Shown one piece after another: positions 23,852-31,623 of a stretch of 42,655 nucleotides of DNA. The position numbers were made by a program, and so were the translations under genes. Origin of the DNA: an uncultured Bacteroidia bacterium (GTDB lineage: Bacteria; Bacteroidota; Bacteroidia; Bacteroidales; Prolixibacteraceae); the NCBI GenBank assembly GCA_903905505.1, contig CAIVGL010000028.1:1-42655 (forward strand). The letters are read 5' to 3'. Each line of letters starts with the position of its first letter. Positions within the stretch are counted from its first letter, which is position 1. The notes under the pieces were generated by a model. The model was given only the letters and a program-made list of their open reading frames with translations. It made no database searches and was not told the origin of the DNA.

Positions 23852-25816
23852 ATGATTCAGAAACTTTTTGGACTTGGTGTATTATTTCTTTCACTTGTTT
23901 TTTCAACTTCGCTTCCTGCGGAGAATTCAAAAAGTATGAATTCTAATTTAGTGACTAAAGTTGAGAGCCAAGCTCCGGATTCGCTGAAATGGAGCGTTGT
24001 CTTTTTAAACAAGATCCTATACTCTTGCAATGAATGGTATTTGTCAAATAATCAACTGAAGAAACCTATTCAAGGTGTTTTAAATTATGCAGAGAATGAT
24101 CCATTAGATACCGTCGTTACGAAGCTTCATCGAATGTTAATTGAGGGAAGTTCGATGTATTTAATTGATCGATATCCTCAAGATGTTCGCAATGTAAGCG
24201 ATGTACAAGGGTATGTTTCTGAAGCTGATATTCAGAAAGAGATTGAATCCATCAAGAAAGAGCTTTTTGATAGTCTGAATAATGCAAACCTACAAGTTCC
24301 GGCTAAAATTTTAAATTCAGAACTTCAGAAAGCTCAAGTTGTTCCTGATGGTGATCCTATGCTATTGCTTGCGAAGAAAAACACCTTGCCCGAGGAATTT
24401 AAATCAAATTTAGATCGTCAGTTGGCAGCAATTCAATTTCCTCCATCTGCTACTGGGGCTGCAACGGACTCTATAATTCGAAGCATCTTTGTTAACTATC
24501 GAAATACCTTCAATGATTCAGTCTTGAATCGCTGGCGAGACAAGACTACTTTTGGTTATCGATCTAAGAAAATCAATCAAATAACTACAGACCGAATTAT
24601 AAATTATCAAGCCCAAATAGCGCAACAGAATATGAAATTGCTTAGCACCTACAATGAAAAAGTCGTTGGCTTAGTAAATGATTCATTGCGACTTGCTCTT
24701 CGGTTTCTTGCCCGTCATGCCGATGCTGATTCTGCCCTTGTACGTTTGGCAAATCTTACGGATTCTAAGACTGAAATCTGGACTGCAAACAGAGATATGA
24801 GGCCGATTCGAATGTTTTTAAAAAATGCTCAGAACGACTCAATTAGCGTACTGTTGTTAAACAATAAAAAAGGAGAGCTTAAATTAATTATTGATGATAA
24901 TATTAAATTGACCAGGTTTACGGAATCTAAAGGTCGCTCTGTCTCTTTTCAAACCAAGGCACTTGATCCTAGTCTGCAAAAAGTCAACTTGAAGCAAGTT
25001 ATTTATCCCCCATGGACACTTAATGGAAATGGCTCATTAGGTTTTACGCAAACCGCACTTTCTAACTGGTCGAAAGGGGGCGAGAGTACGTTGTCGATGC
25101 TTTTAATCAGTAAATACATCGCCAACTACTCAAAGAATAAGGTTAAATGGGAAAATAGCGCAGAGGTTCGTTATGGGGTAAGCCAGACTCCGTCAAGGGG
25201 TTTAGAGAAGAATGAAGATAAGATTGAATTGCAAAGTCGATTTGGAATCTCTGCATTTAAGAAATGGTATTATTCTGGAGAATCTAATTTTAAAACACAG
25301 TTGGCTAATGGGTATGCTTTTCCGAATAAGTTAACCCCTATATCCGCATTTATGGCTCCTGGATTTTTAACCGTTTCCTTGGGACTCGACTATAAGCCGA
25401 GTAGGGATTTTTCACTGTTCCTCTCTCCGTTAACTTCTAAAACAACCTATGTTCAAGATACTGTTCTTATTGCACCATCAAGATATGGATTGCTACCTGG
25501 AACAAAAAAATTAGTGGAGCCCGGTATTATCGTCAAAGCAAATTGGCATTATCAATTGTCTGAAAATATTGGATACGACACCAAAGGTGAGTTCTTTAAT
25601 AATTACAAGTACCCCTTTCAAAAGGTGGCTGTAGAGTGGGAACAAGTTCTTTTAATGCAAATTAATCGTTTTATTACCACTCGAATTATGACCTCTTTGA
25701 TCTATGATTACAATACAAAATTTCCAATTTTAAATGATCAAGGGGTTGTGATTGGTAAGAAGCCTAAGTTGCAAGCAAAGGAGCTTTTTACCATCGGATT
25801 AACCTATAAATTCTAA
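23852..25816 (+). CDS. DUF3078 family protein, probable outer-membrane beta-barrel
   Basis: A 654-residue exported protein. The signal peptide is about residues 1-23 (MIQKLFGLGVLFLSLVFSTS). The middle (about 30-340) is largely helical and polar, with no recognised motif. From about residue 388 the sequence becomes beta-rich and amphipathic: WTLNGNGSLGFTQTALSNWS with KGGES, as in DUF3078 proteins of Bacteroidota, then alternating strands up to a C-terminal ELFTIGLTYKF that ends in phenylalanine, as outer-membrane barrels often do. The function is unknown. The START-like gene follows 27 bp downstream on the same strand and may share the transcript. The long N-terminal helical region is larger than in the DUF3078 proteins I would expect (about 300-550 residues). 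Confidence 0.78.
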   Translation: MIQKLFGLGVLFLSLVFSTSLPAENSKSMNSNLVTKVESQAPDSLKWSVVFLNKILYSCNEWYLSNNQLKKPIQGVLNYAENDPLDTVVTKLHRMLIEGSSMYLIDRYPQDVRNVSDVQGYVSEADIQKEIESIKKELFDSLNNANLQVPAKILNSELQKAQVVPDGDPMLLLAKKNTLPEEFKSNLDRQLAAIQFPPSATGAATDSIIRSIFVNYRNTFNDSVLNRWRDKTTFGYRSKKINQITTDRIINYQAQIAQQNMKLLSTYNEKVVGLVNDSLRLALRFLARHADADSALVRLANLTDSKTEIWTANRDMRPIRMFLKNAQNDSISVLLLNNKKGELKLIIDDNIKLTRFTESKGRSVSFQTKALDPSLQKVNLKQVIYPPWTLNGNGSLGFTQTALSNWSKGGESTLSMLLISKYIANYSKNKVKWENSAEVRYGVSQTPSRGLEKNEDKIELQSRFGISAFKKWYYSGESNFKTQLANGYAFPNKLTPISAFMAPGFLTVSLGLDYKPSRDFSLFLSPLTSKTTYVQDTVLIAPSRYGLLPGTKKLVEPGIIVKANWHYQLSENIGYDTKGEFFNNYKYPFQKVAVEWEQVLLMQINRFITTRIMTSLIYDYNTKFPILNDQGVVIGKKPKLQAKELFTIGLTYKF

Positions 25817-25843
25817 TCTAGATTTAAATAATAAATTCATACC

Positions 25844-26218
25844 ATGAAAGAATTCAAAAAATATTTCAAGCTGAATGCTTCCCCTGCTGATCTTTATAAT
25901 GCCTTGACAAATTCGTCCATGATCGAGATCTGGACTGGCGAAGCCGCAGTAATGAGCACAGAGCCAGAGAGTGAATTCTCACTTTGGGACGGCGAAATAG
26001 TCGGTCGTAATATTGAGTTTGTACAAGATCAGAAAATTGTTCAGAGTTGGTATTTTGGCGAAGATGTAGAGTCTATTGTGACCATAAAATTGCACCTAGA
26101 TAAGCAAGGAACGAATGTTGAGGTGCATCAAACAAATATACCTGATGAGGCTTATGAAAATATTGCTGAGGGTTGGGAATCCGATTATTTTGGCAGCCTA
26201 AGCGAATTGTTTGATTAA
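25844..26218 (+). CDS. START-like/SRPBCC (AHSA1-type) domain protein
   Basis: A 124-residue single-domain protein. The opening FKKYFKLNASPADLYNALTN, then IEIWTGEAAVMSTEPESEFS and LWDGEIVGRNIEF, is the standard helix-grip opening of the SRPBCC/AHSA1 superfamily. It finishes with the long C-terminal helix (EAYENIAEGWESDYFGSLSE). Small START-like proteins of this size are widespread in Bacteroidota. They bind hydrophobic ligands or act with chaperones, but no function is established. It is acidic and cytoplasmic. It follows the DUF3078 gene closely and is convergent with the GNAT gene (22 bp apart). Confidence 0.85.
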   Translation: MKEFKKYFKLNASPADLYNALTNSSMIEIWTGEAAVMSTEPESEFSLWDGEIVGRNIEFVQDQKIVQSWYFGEDVESIVTIKLHLDKQGTNVEVHQTNIPDEAYENIAEGWESDYFGSLSELFD

Positions 26219-26240
26219 AATACAGGCTGAATCATAATTT

Positions 26241-26753
26241 TTAAAGGGTTAGGCTCATTTTGTAGTCGTCCATAATAAATCCATGTCCTATCGGGGTTGC
26301 GATTGGTTCATCGATTACAAACCCCATTCTTAGATAAGCAGCTATACTCCCAGAATTATCCTTGTTTACCGTTAGGGTTATCTTTTTGATTATCGACTCT
26401 CGACCTTGTTTGATCAGATAGTCTAGTGCCGCTTTTCCAAATCCCATTCTCCGTTTCTCGTTGACGATATAGATCTTGCTTAGAAAAATCTCTGTGTTTG
26501 ATTGTTTACAAGCGAAATAACCAACAAGAGTTGAATGTTGCCGAATGGTATAGTAAACGCAATCGGCTTGATTAATTTGCCCTTGGATGGCCTCGAATGA
26601 CTGGAATGTATTGAGCATATAGTCAATTTGTGGCTGTCCGATGAATGGCACATAGTGCTCGTTCCATATCTTTGATGCCAAGGCAACAATTAAATGGATG
26701 TCAGCTTCCGAATCAACTTTCTCTATCTTAATATCTAAGGTTTGTTCTTGCAA
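26241..26753 (-). CDS. GNAT family N-acetyltransferase
   Basis: A 170-residue acetyltransferase. The acetyl-CoA loop is KIYIVNEKRRMGFGKAALDY (about 92-111; RRMGFG is the R-x-x-G-x-G variant), and the final AAYLRMGFVI is the typical GNAT C-terminal strand and helix. An N-terminal stretch, ALASKIWNEHYVPFIGQPQI, is common in a Bacteroidota subgroup. The substrate is unknown. It lies 42 bp downstream of pheT on the same strand, so read-through from pheT is possible. Confidence 0.87.
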   Translation of the reverse strand: MQEQTLDIKIEKVDSEADIHLIVALASKIWNEHYVPFIGQPQIDYMLNTFQSFEAIQGQINQADCVYYTIRQHSTLVGYFACKQSNTEIFLSKIYIVNEKRRMGFGKAALDYLIKQGRESIIKKITLTVNKDNSGSIAAYLRMGFVIDEPIATPIGHGFIMDDYKMSLTL

Positions 26754-26795
26754 GGTCGCAACTTAATCTTAGCAAAAGTGTTTAAATAAAGTCCT

Positions 26796-29258
26796 TTAAG
26801 ATTGCCTTATTTGTGCCCCAATCTCACGCTCATAAATGCTGACGAGTCGACTCATTGTTTTCTCAATCTGCTTGTCGGTAAGTGTTTTCTCGGCATCTTG
26901 TAGGATGAAACTTATGGCATATGATTTCTTTCCATTCGGAAGTTTTTCACCTTCATAGACGTCAAATAGGTTAACGCTTCGTAAAATCTCTTTTTCCGCT
27001 TTGAACGCTAGCGTTTTAATGGTGCTGAAAAGTACTTCTTTGTCCAACAGCAATGCTAAGTCTCTTTTAACTTCAGGATATTTCATCAATGGAGTATAGC
27101 TAGCCTTGTGATTTTTAATGGCTTTTAAAATGACTGTCCAGTTAATGTCACCATAAAATATGGTGGCATTTATGTCGTGCGATTTCATTAGTCCTTTGTT
27201 GAGATATCCCAATTGCGCGACAGTTACATTGTTGTGTTTATATTCTAGTCCTTCTGTAAACAGGTCGTTAGAGATCGATTCAATGGCACAACGGTCTAAA
27301 CTAATTCCAAGTCGAACAAGGATATTTTCCACATTTGCCTTGAGCGTAAAAAATGATGTCGCCTCTTCCTTGGTATTCCAGTTCGGTGTCTCTTTAATCC
27401 CCGTAATCCAAATTCCAATATGTTCTGCCTCACTGTAGTTCTTAACGGGATTTTCTGTCACCTTGGAGGCGTCGTACTTATAAACATTGCCAAATTCAAA
27501 TAGGCGAAGATCGGTATTCCGGAAGTTTGTATTCCGATTAATGGCCTCTAATCCACCAAAGAGTAAAGTCTGTCGCAGGCTATTTAAATCATTGCTTAAT
27601 GGATTGAATAGTTGAACGCTGTGGCTTAATGGATAGGAGCTTAAATTTTCGTAATAGGCTAATTTAGTCAACGAGTTTGACATTATTTCATTAAATCCTC
27701 TTGCCGTAAATAGTTCGGAAATTAAATTCTGTAATTTGATTTTATCAGGTCGCGGTGCATGCTGAATAGTCGATTTAGTCGCTGTGTTCGGCTCGATGTT
27801 ATTGTACCCATAAATACGTAATAGCTCCTCAATCACATCAACCTCTCTTTTGACATCAACCCGATATGGTGGGATTTCAAGACTTAGCCCTTGCTCGGAT
27901 TCCTTTGTAATTTTAATTTCCAATGAAACTAAAATTTGTTTAAGGATCTCTTTTGGAATCTCCTTGCCAATTAATCGGGCTATGTTTGAATAGCGAACTT
28001 CAACAGGAAAGAATTCAAGAATGGTAGGTTCTGATACGACATCAATTAAATCACAGGAGATAGTTCCACCTGCAATCTCTTGAATGAGTAAGGCGGCACG
28101 TTTAAGGGCGTAAATAGTCTCGTTTGGATCAACACCACGCTCAAACCTAAATGATGCGTCTGTGTTGAGCCCATGTCGACGAGCAGTCTTGCGTATTGAT
28201 ACCGGATTGAAATAGGCACTTTCTAAAAAAATTGAAGTTGTGGTATCCTTCACCCCAGAATGAAGACCGCCGAAAACACCCCCAATACAAAGGGCTTCCT
28301 TGGCTGAGCAGATCATTAAATCTTTTTCGTTTAAGGTTCTTTCAACGCCATCTAAGGTGGTGAATTTAGTCTCGTTTGCTACTGTTTTTACGATTATTGA
28401 TCCTCCCTGAATGGCAGAGGTGTCGAAGGCATGCAGCGGCTGTCCAGTTTCATGTAGAACATAATTTGTGATGTCTACGATATTGTTAATCGGACTTTGC
28501 CCGATGGCTTTTAGTCTATTGCGTAACCATTCGGGTGATTCAGCAACTCGCACCCCCGAAATTGTTAGTCCAGCATACCTAGGACAAGCCTCTGGATTTT
28601 CAACTTTAACGGTGATTGGGACTGAATTATTCTCCACTTTAAACCCTGTAATATCAGGTCGGGTATAGGTTGTTTTCTCTTTTTGACTTAAAAAGGCTGA
28701 TAAATCTCGCGCAATTCCAAGATGTGAAGCACTGTCTATTCGGTTCGGAGTTAAATCAACTTCCAATATAAAATCGCTGCTAATATTGAAAAAATCACTT
28801 GCTGGAGTGCCTGGTATAGCTTTTGGATCTAAAACAAGAATACCATCATGGTTTGACCCAATGCCGATCTCATCTTCAGCACAAATCATTCCCATCGATA
28901 CCTCACCCCTTATCTTCGATTTTTGAATCGTGAATTGTTCGTCTCCATTGTAAAGGATTGTTCCAATGGTCGCAACAATAACCTTTTGTCCGGCACGCAC
29001 ATTTGCCGCTCCACAGACAATCGGTGTCGCTTCTTGATCGCCAATATTTACCGTGGTAACACTTAGATGGTCAGAGTTAGGATGCGCTTGACAAGTTAAA
29101 ACTTCTCCAACAACCAACCCATTTAACCCACCTTTAATGGATTCAAATTCTTCTATGCTGCCCGTTTCAAGTCCTAATTGGGTTAAGGTGGCTGCAACTT
29201 CGGCAGGCGATAGTTTTAGATTGATGTATTCCTTTAACCAGCTGTATGAGATATTCAT
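26796..29258 (-). CDS. pheT: Phenylalanine-tRNA ligase beta subunit
   Basis: An 820-residue beta subunit of bacterial PheRS, which charges tRNA-Phe together with PheS. It opens with MNISYSWLKEYINLKLSP. The EMAP-type tRNA-binding domain is at about 40-150 (VVGEVLTCQAHPNSDHLSVT). The B3/4 editing domain is at about 210-380 (NIVDITNYVLHETGQPLHAF), then B5, the catalytic-like core, and an FDX-ACB anticodon-binding domain at about 725-818 (YTPLMKYPEVKRDLALLLDK). The length is right for the family. pheS is not adjacent, as is common in Bacteroidota. A near-consensus promoter lies directly upstream. Confidence 0.97.
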   Translation of the reverse strand: MNISYSWLKEYINLKLSPAEVAATLTQLGLETGSIEEFESIKGGLNGLVVGEVLTCQAHPNSDHLSVTTVNIGDQEATPIVCGAANVRAGQKVIVATIGTILYNGDEQFTIQKSKIRGEVSMGMICAEDEIGIGSNHDGILVLDPKAIPGTPASDFFNISSDFILEVDLTPNRIDSASHLGIARDLSAFLSQKEKTTYTRPDITGFKVENNSVPITVKVENPEACPRYAGLTISGVRVAESPEWLRNRLKAIGQSPINNIVDITNYVLHETGQPLHAFDTSAIQGGSIIVKTVANETKFTTLDGVERTLNEKDLMICSAKEALCIGGVFGGLHSGVKDTTTSIFLESAYFNPVSIRKTARRHGLNTDASFRFERGVDPNETIYALKRAALLIQEIAGGTISCDLIDVVSEPTILEFFPVEVRYSNIARLIGKEIPKEILKQILVSLEIKITKESEQGLSLEIPPYRVDVKREVDVIEELLRIYGYNNIEPNTATKSTIQHAPRPDKIKLQNLISELFTARGFNEIMSNSLTKLAYYENLSSYPLSHSVQLFNPLSNDLNSLRQTLLFGGLEAINRNTNFRNTDLRLFEFGNVYKYDASKVTENPVKNYSEAEHIGIWITGIKETPNWNTKEEATSFFTLKANVENILVRLGISLDRCAIESISNDLFTEGLEYKHNNVTVAQLGYLNKGLMKSHDINATIFYGDINWTVILKAIKNHKASYTPLMKYPEVKRDLALLLDKEVLFSTIKTLAFKAEKEILRSVNLFDVYEGEKLPNGKKSYAISFILQDAEKTLTDKQIEKTMSRLVSIYEREIGAQIRQS

Positions 29259-29569
29259 TCTGTGTTGTCTACGTGATAAAAATTAGCTTCGCAAATATAG
29301 GTATTTTACAAGTCTTGCCCAATATAACATCCTTAACATTAGATTGCTTAAATTTCAGCAACTATCTTGTGATTTTGATCTAAACAACCCTTTCTTTGGT
29401 GTTTAATTAAGAGTGTTGATAATTTTTTAGATATTTTTCTAAAAAAGATAGTATTAATAACTTGAATTATTATTTTGCATCACCAAAACTAATGAGGGTT
29501 TTAGTGATGGTGTATAATTTAAAAAATTGATGTTCAATTAATTAGAGATATCCTAAATCTAAATATATT
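29259..29569. other. Divergent intergenic region between pheT and the acidic-protein gene
   Basis: These 311 bp hold the pheT promoter on the left. On the right lie two hairpins in the probable leader of the acidic-protein gene. TTTTTTAGA (29423-29431) pairs with TCTAAAAAA (29438-29446). CATCACCAAAAC (29478-29489) pairs with GTTTTAGTGATG (29498-29509) with one mismatch. TTATTTTG at 29470-29477 is one base off the -7 consensus. No small ORF or RNA gene is evident. Confidence 0.5.
29292..29323 (-). promoter_or_regulatory. Near-consensus promoter of pheT
   Basis: On the minus strand ATTG (29320-29323) is followed after exactly 20 bp by TATATTTG (29292-29299). The -7 box is a full consensus match and the -33 box has one mismatch. 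Transcription should start near 29286, leaving a leader of about 27 nt, so no room exists for a leader-peptide attenuator. Confidence 0.65.
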
Positions 29570-29938
29570 ATGGCAAAAATCAACAAACCACGCGTTGTTA
29601 AGGACTACGATAAGCTCCCACTCGAGGTGCAGGGTCAAATCAAGCTTACTTATCCGCAAGGATTTTCCGGAAGTCTTATCACGTATATTAATGCAAAAGG
29701 CAAAGTCGTTTCCGCTTTGCCCTATGAAACGGAGGAGTTTTATTACCTCGTTCGGATGACCTTAGAAGAGGCCAATAACATTGTTGAAAACGATGATGAT
29801 TTTAACGATGAAGGTGTTTTACGTGATGATTTTGCCTTGCAGGAATTTGAGGGACATGATGACGTCGAAGAGGATGTTAATGATATCCCAGACGATATGC
29901 CGGAGGATGAAGAGGACGATATGGAAGACGATGTTTAG
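29570..29938 (+). CDS. Conserved-looking hypothetical protein with acidic C-terminal tail
   Basis: A 122-residue protein I cannot assign. Residues 1-70 look like a folded domain (MAKINKPRVVKDYDKLPLEV, then GFSGSLITYINAKGKVVSAL), basic at the start. From about residue 73 the chain is dominated by Asp and Glu and ends DDMPEDEEDDMEDDV, almost certainly disordered. There is no signal peptide or membrane segment. Proteins with a small domain and a polyacidic tail often bind basic proteins or nucleic-acid-linked partners, but that is inference. It has its own structured leader and shares a long terminator with the convergent miaA. Confidence 0.8.
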   Translation: MAKINKPRVVKDYDKLPLEVQGQIKLTYPQGFSGSLITYINAKGKVVSALPYETEEFYYLVRMTLEEANNIVENDDDFNDEGVLRDDFALQEFEGHDDVEEDVNDIPDDMPEDEEDDMEDDV

Positions 29939-29944
29939 TCTTAG

Positions 29945-29989
29945 ATAGAAATAAAAAGAGCTGGTTTATCCAGCTCTTTTTATTTCTAT
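29945..29989. terminator. Bidirectional terminator with 20-bp perfect stem
   Basis: The left arm at 29945-29964 (ATAGAAATAAAAAGAGCTGG) is perfectly complementary to the right arm at 29970-29989, with a 5-nt loop (TTTAT). The T run on the right and the A run on the left allow use from both directions. The right arm includes the miaA stop codon at 29986-29988. Confidence 0.9.
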
Positions 29990-30891
29990 ACCACAAGGTT
30001 TGATTTCAAATAGCTTAAAATCTCCCCTTTTTGATCTGGACTAAACCACGTAATCTCTGGATCTCGTCTAAACCAGGTTAATTGTTTTCTGGCATATTTT
30101 CGAGTGTTTGCTTTGATCTTTTCACTGGCCTGCGCTAAGGTAATTGTTCCGTCAAAATAATCGAATAATTCCCGGTATCCAACGGTATTTAATGAATTTA
30201 GATTTCGAAATTCATAGAGCTCTTTCGCTTCTATCTCTAATCCATCTTTAAACATTTTGTCCACCCGATCATTAATGCGATTGTGCAAGATCGCTCTATC
30301 GCAGTTTAATCCGATTTTGATAATCTTAAATGGCCGATTTTGAATCTTATTCGTTCGTAATTCGGAAAATGGTTTTCCGGTAGTTAAACAAACTTCTAAT
30401 GCATGAACAATCCGTTTAGGGTTCTTACGGTCAACTTCGTTGTAATAATTCGGATCCAAGGTTTGTAGTTGGTCAAGCAATGGTTCAAGACCTTCCGCTG
30501 AAAGCCTATTCATCAATGCTAGACGTAGTTCGGGATCAATATTCGGTAGATCATCCAGCCCATTCACCAGTGCATCAATGTAAAGCATCGATCCACCTGT
30601 CATTAAGACGTTGTCTCTAGTGTTAAAAAGTTGTTCTAGCTTTTGCAGTCCGTCTAATTCAAATCGTCGAGCATTGTATGGATCATGAATGGAATGAGTT
30701 CGAATAAAATGATGAGGAATAGCCTCCAAGGTCTGTTGATCTGGAGCAGCAGTTCCAATGTTCATCTCTTGGAATATCTGTCTTGAATCGCAAGATATAA
30801 TTTCTGTTTTCAGGAAAGTTGCTAGATCGATACTTAAATCGGTCTTGCCAACACCCGTTGGCCCGAGAAGAATAACGAGTGTTTTAGTCAT
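29986..30891 (-). CDS. miaA: tRNA dimethylallyltransferase
   Basis: 301 residues from the ATG at 30891. The frame is open to an ATG at 30954, but that start overlaps the upstream gene and adds 21 residues not found in the family. MiaA transfers a dimethylallyl group to A37 of tRNAs reading UNN codons. The P-loop is GPTGVGKTD (10-18). SCDSRQIF (about 34-41) carries the catalytic aspartate, and the family block NPKRIVHALEV and the C-terminal YARKQLTWFRRDP are intact. It follows the pRiA4b ORF-3-like gene by 37 bp on the same strand. Its stop codon lies within a hairpin arm. Confidence 0.95.
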   Translation of the reverse strand: MTKTLVILLGPTGVGKTDLSIDLATFLKTEIISCDSRQIFQEMNIGTAAPDQQTLEAIPHHFIRTHSIHDPYNARRFELDGLQKLEQLFNTRDNVLMTGGSMLYIDALVNGLDDLPNIDPELRLALMNRLSAEGLEPLLDQLQTLDPNYYNEVDRKNPKRIVHALEVCLTTGKPFSELRTNKIQNRPFKIIKIGLNCDRAILHNRINDRVDKMFKDGLEIEAKELYEFRNLNSLNTVGYRELFDYFDGTITLAQASEKIKANTRKYARKQLTWFRRDPEITWFSPDQKGEILSYLKSNLVV

Positions 30892-30928
30892 GTAAAGGTT
30901 TTGAATTGCAAGACATTGTTTTAGGAAA

Positions 30929-31456
30929 TTATTTGACTTCTTCTGCCTCACCATAGATTAAGTCGAGGTCTTCAAGTTCTCCGAAATCAGAATAGTCAAT
31001 CTGATTGGCTAGGTCTTGATCCGATAGTAGATCTGAGTCGTCTTCATTAAAAGAGTGCTGCAGTGGTGCATTTCCAATTTTCTGAACCAATATAGGAACC
31101 CGTAACTGTTTTTCTGGGTCAATCCCTTTTATTCGAATGTATAATGACTTCTGATTACGGATATCAAAAACGTAAATTAAGTTCAGCTCCTGTTCTTTTA
31201 AGAGTTCGCCTAGTTTGACCTGTTTCATTGATCGCAGTGCTAATCTAGGGTTGATTCCTTTGGTCTGCATCGGAATTTCCAATATCTTATCCCACTCTTC
31301 ATCGGCCCAAAAGAATGTCGCAAGCTCTGATTGGTCAAATCTACAGGCAAGCTGAATGGCCTTGTGAAGTTGGAGAAAGGTGTGATTTGCATCAGTATTG
31401 ATATGCAAAACAAAATCTCCCACCTGATCTGATATGATTTTGAATCTAAATACCAT
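30929..31456 (-). CDS. Plasmid pRiA4b ORF-3-like family protein with acidic tail
   Basis: A 175-residue protein. The first 130 residues match the pRiA4b ORF-3 pattern (also called IS1096 passenger TnpR-like): FRFKIISDQVGDFVLHI, LQLHKAIQLACRFDQSELAT, FFWADEEWDKI, and a region with KLGELLKEQELNLIYVFDI. The last 45 residues are acidic (FNEDDSDLLSDQDLANQIDY onward). Despite the family name there is no transposon here, and the domain is common in Bacteroidota chromosomes with no known function. It sits immediately upstream of miaA on the same strand, which suggests a shared transcript. No catalytic residue set is evident. Confidence 0.75.
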   Translation of the reverse strand: MVFRFKIISDQVGDFVLHINTDANHTFLQLHKAIQLACRFDQSELATFFWADEEWDKILEIPMQTKGINPRLALRSMKQVKLGELLKEQELNLIYVFDIRNQKSLYIRIKGIDPEKQLRVPILVQKIGNAPLQHSFNEDDSDLLSDQDLANQIDYSDFGELEDLDLIYGEAEEVK

Positions 31457-31623
31457 GAGATTAACTTAGCTAAAACTAACCTAGAATAATGGGTGCAAAA
31501 GAACCGTTTAACGTCCTAAATTCTAGGTCTAATCTACTACTAAATAATCAGATATGCAAATTTCAAGAGATGAAATACTGATTGACAAAGAGCAGGTTGT
31601 TTCCCCTGCTCCTTGTCAGATCT

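Noticed and set aside
30892-30954. Upstream ATG of miaA
   Set aside because: It overlaps the preceding gene, and the P-loop position fits the start at 30891.
30929-31456. Transposon passenger or plasmid remnant
   Set aside because: Only the family name (IS1096 passenger/pRiA4b ORF-3) suggests this. There are no terminal repeats, transposase or compositional break.
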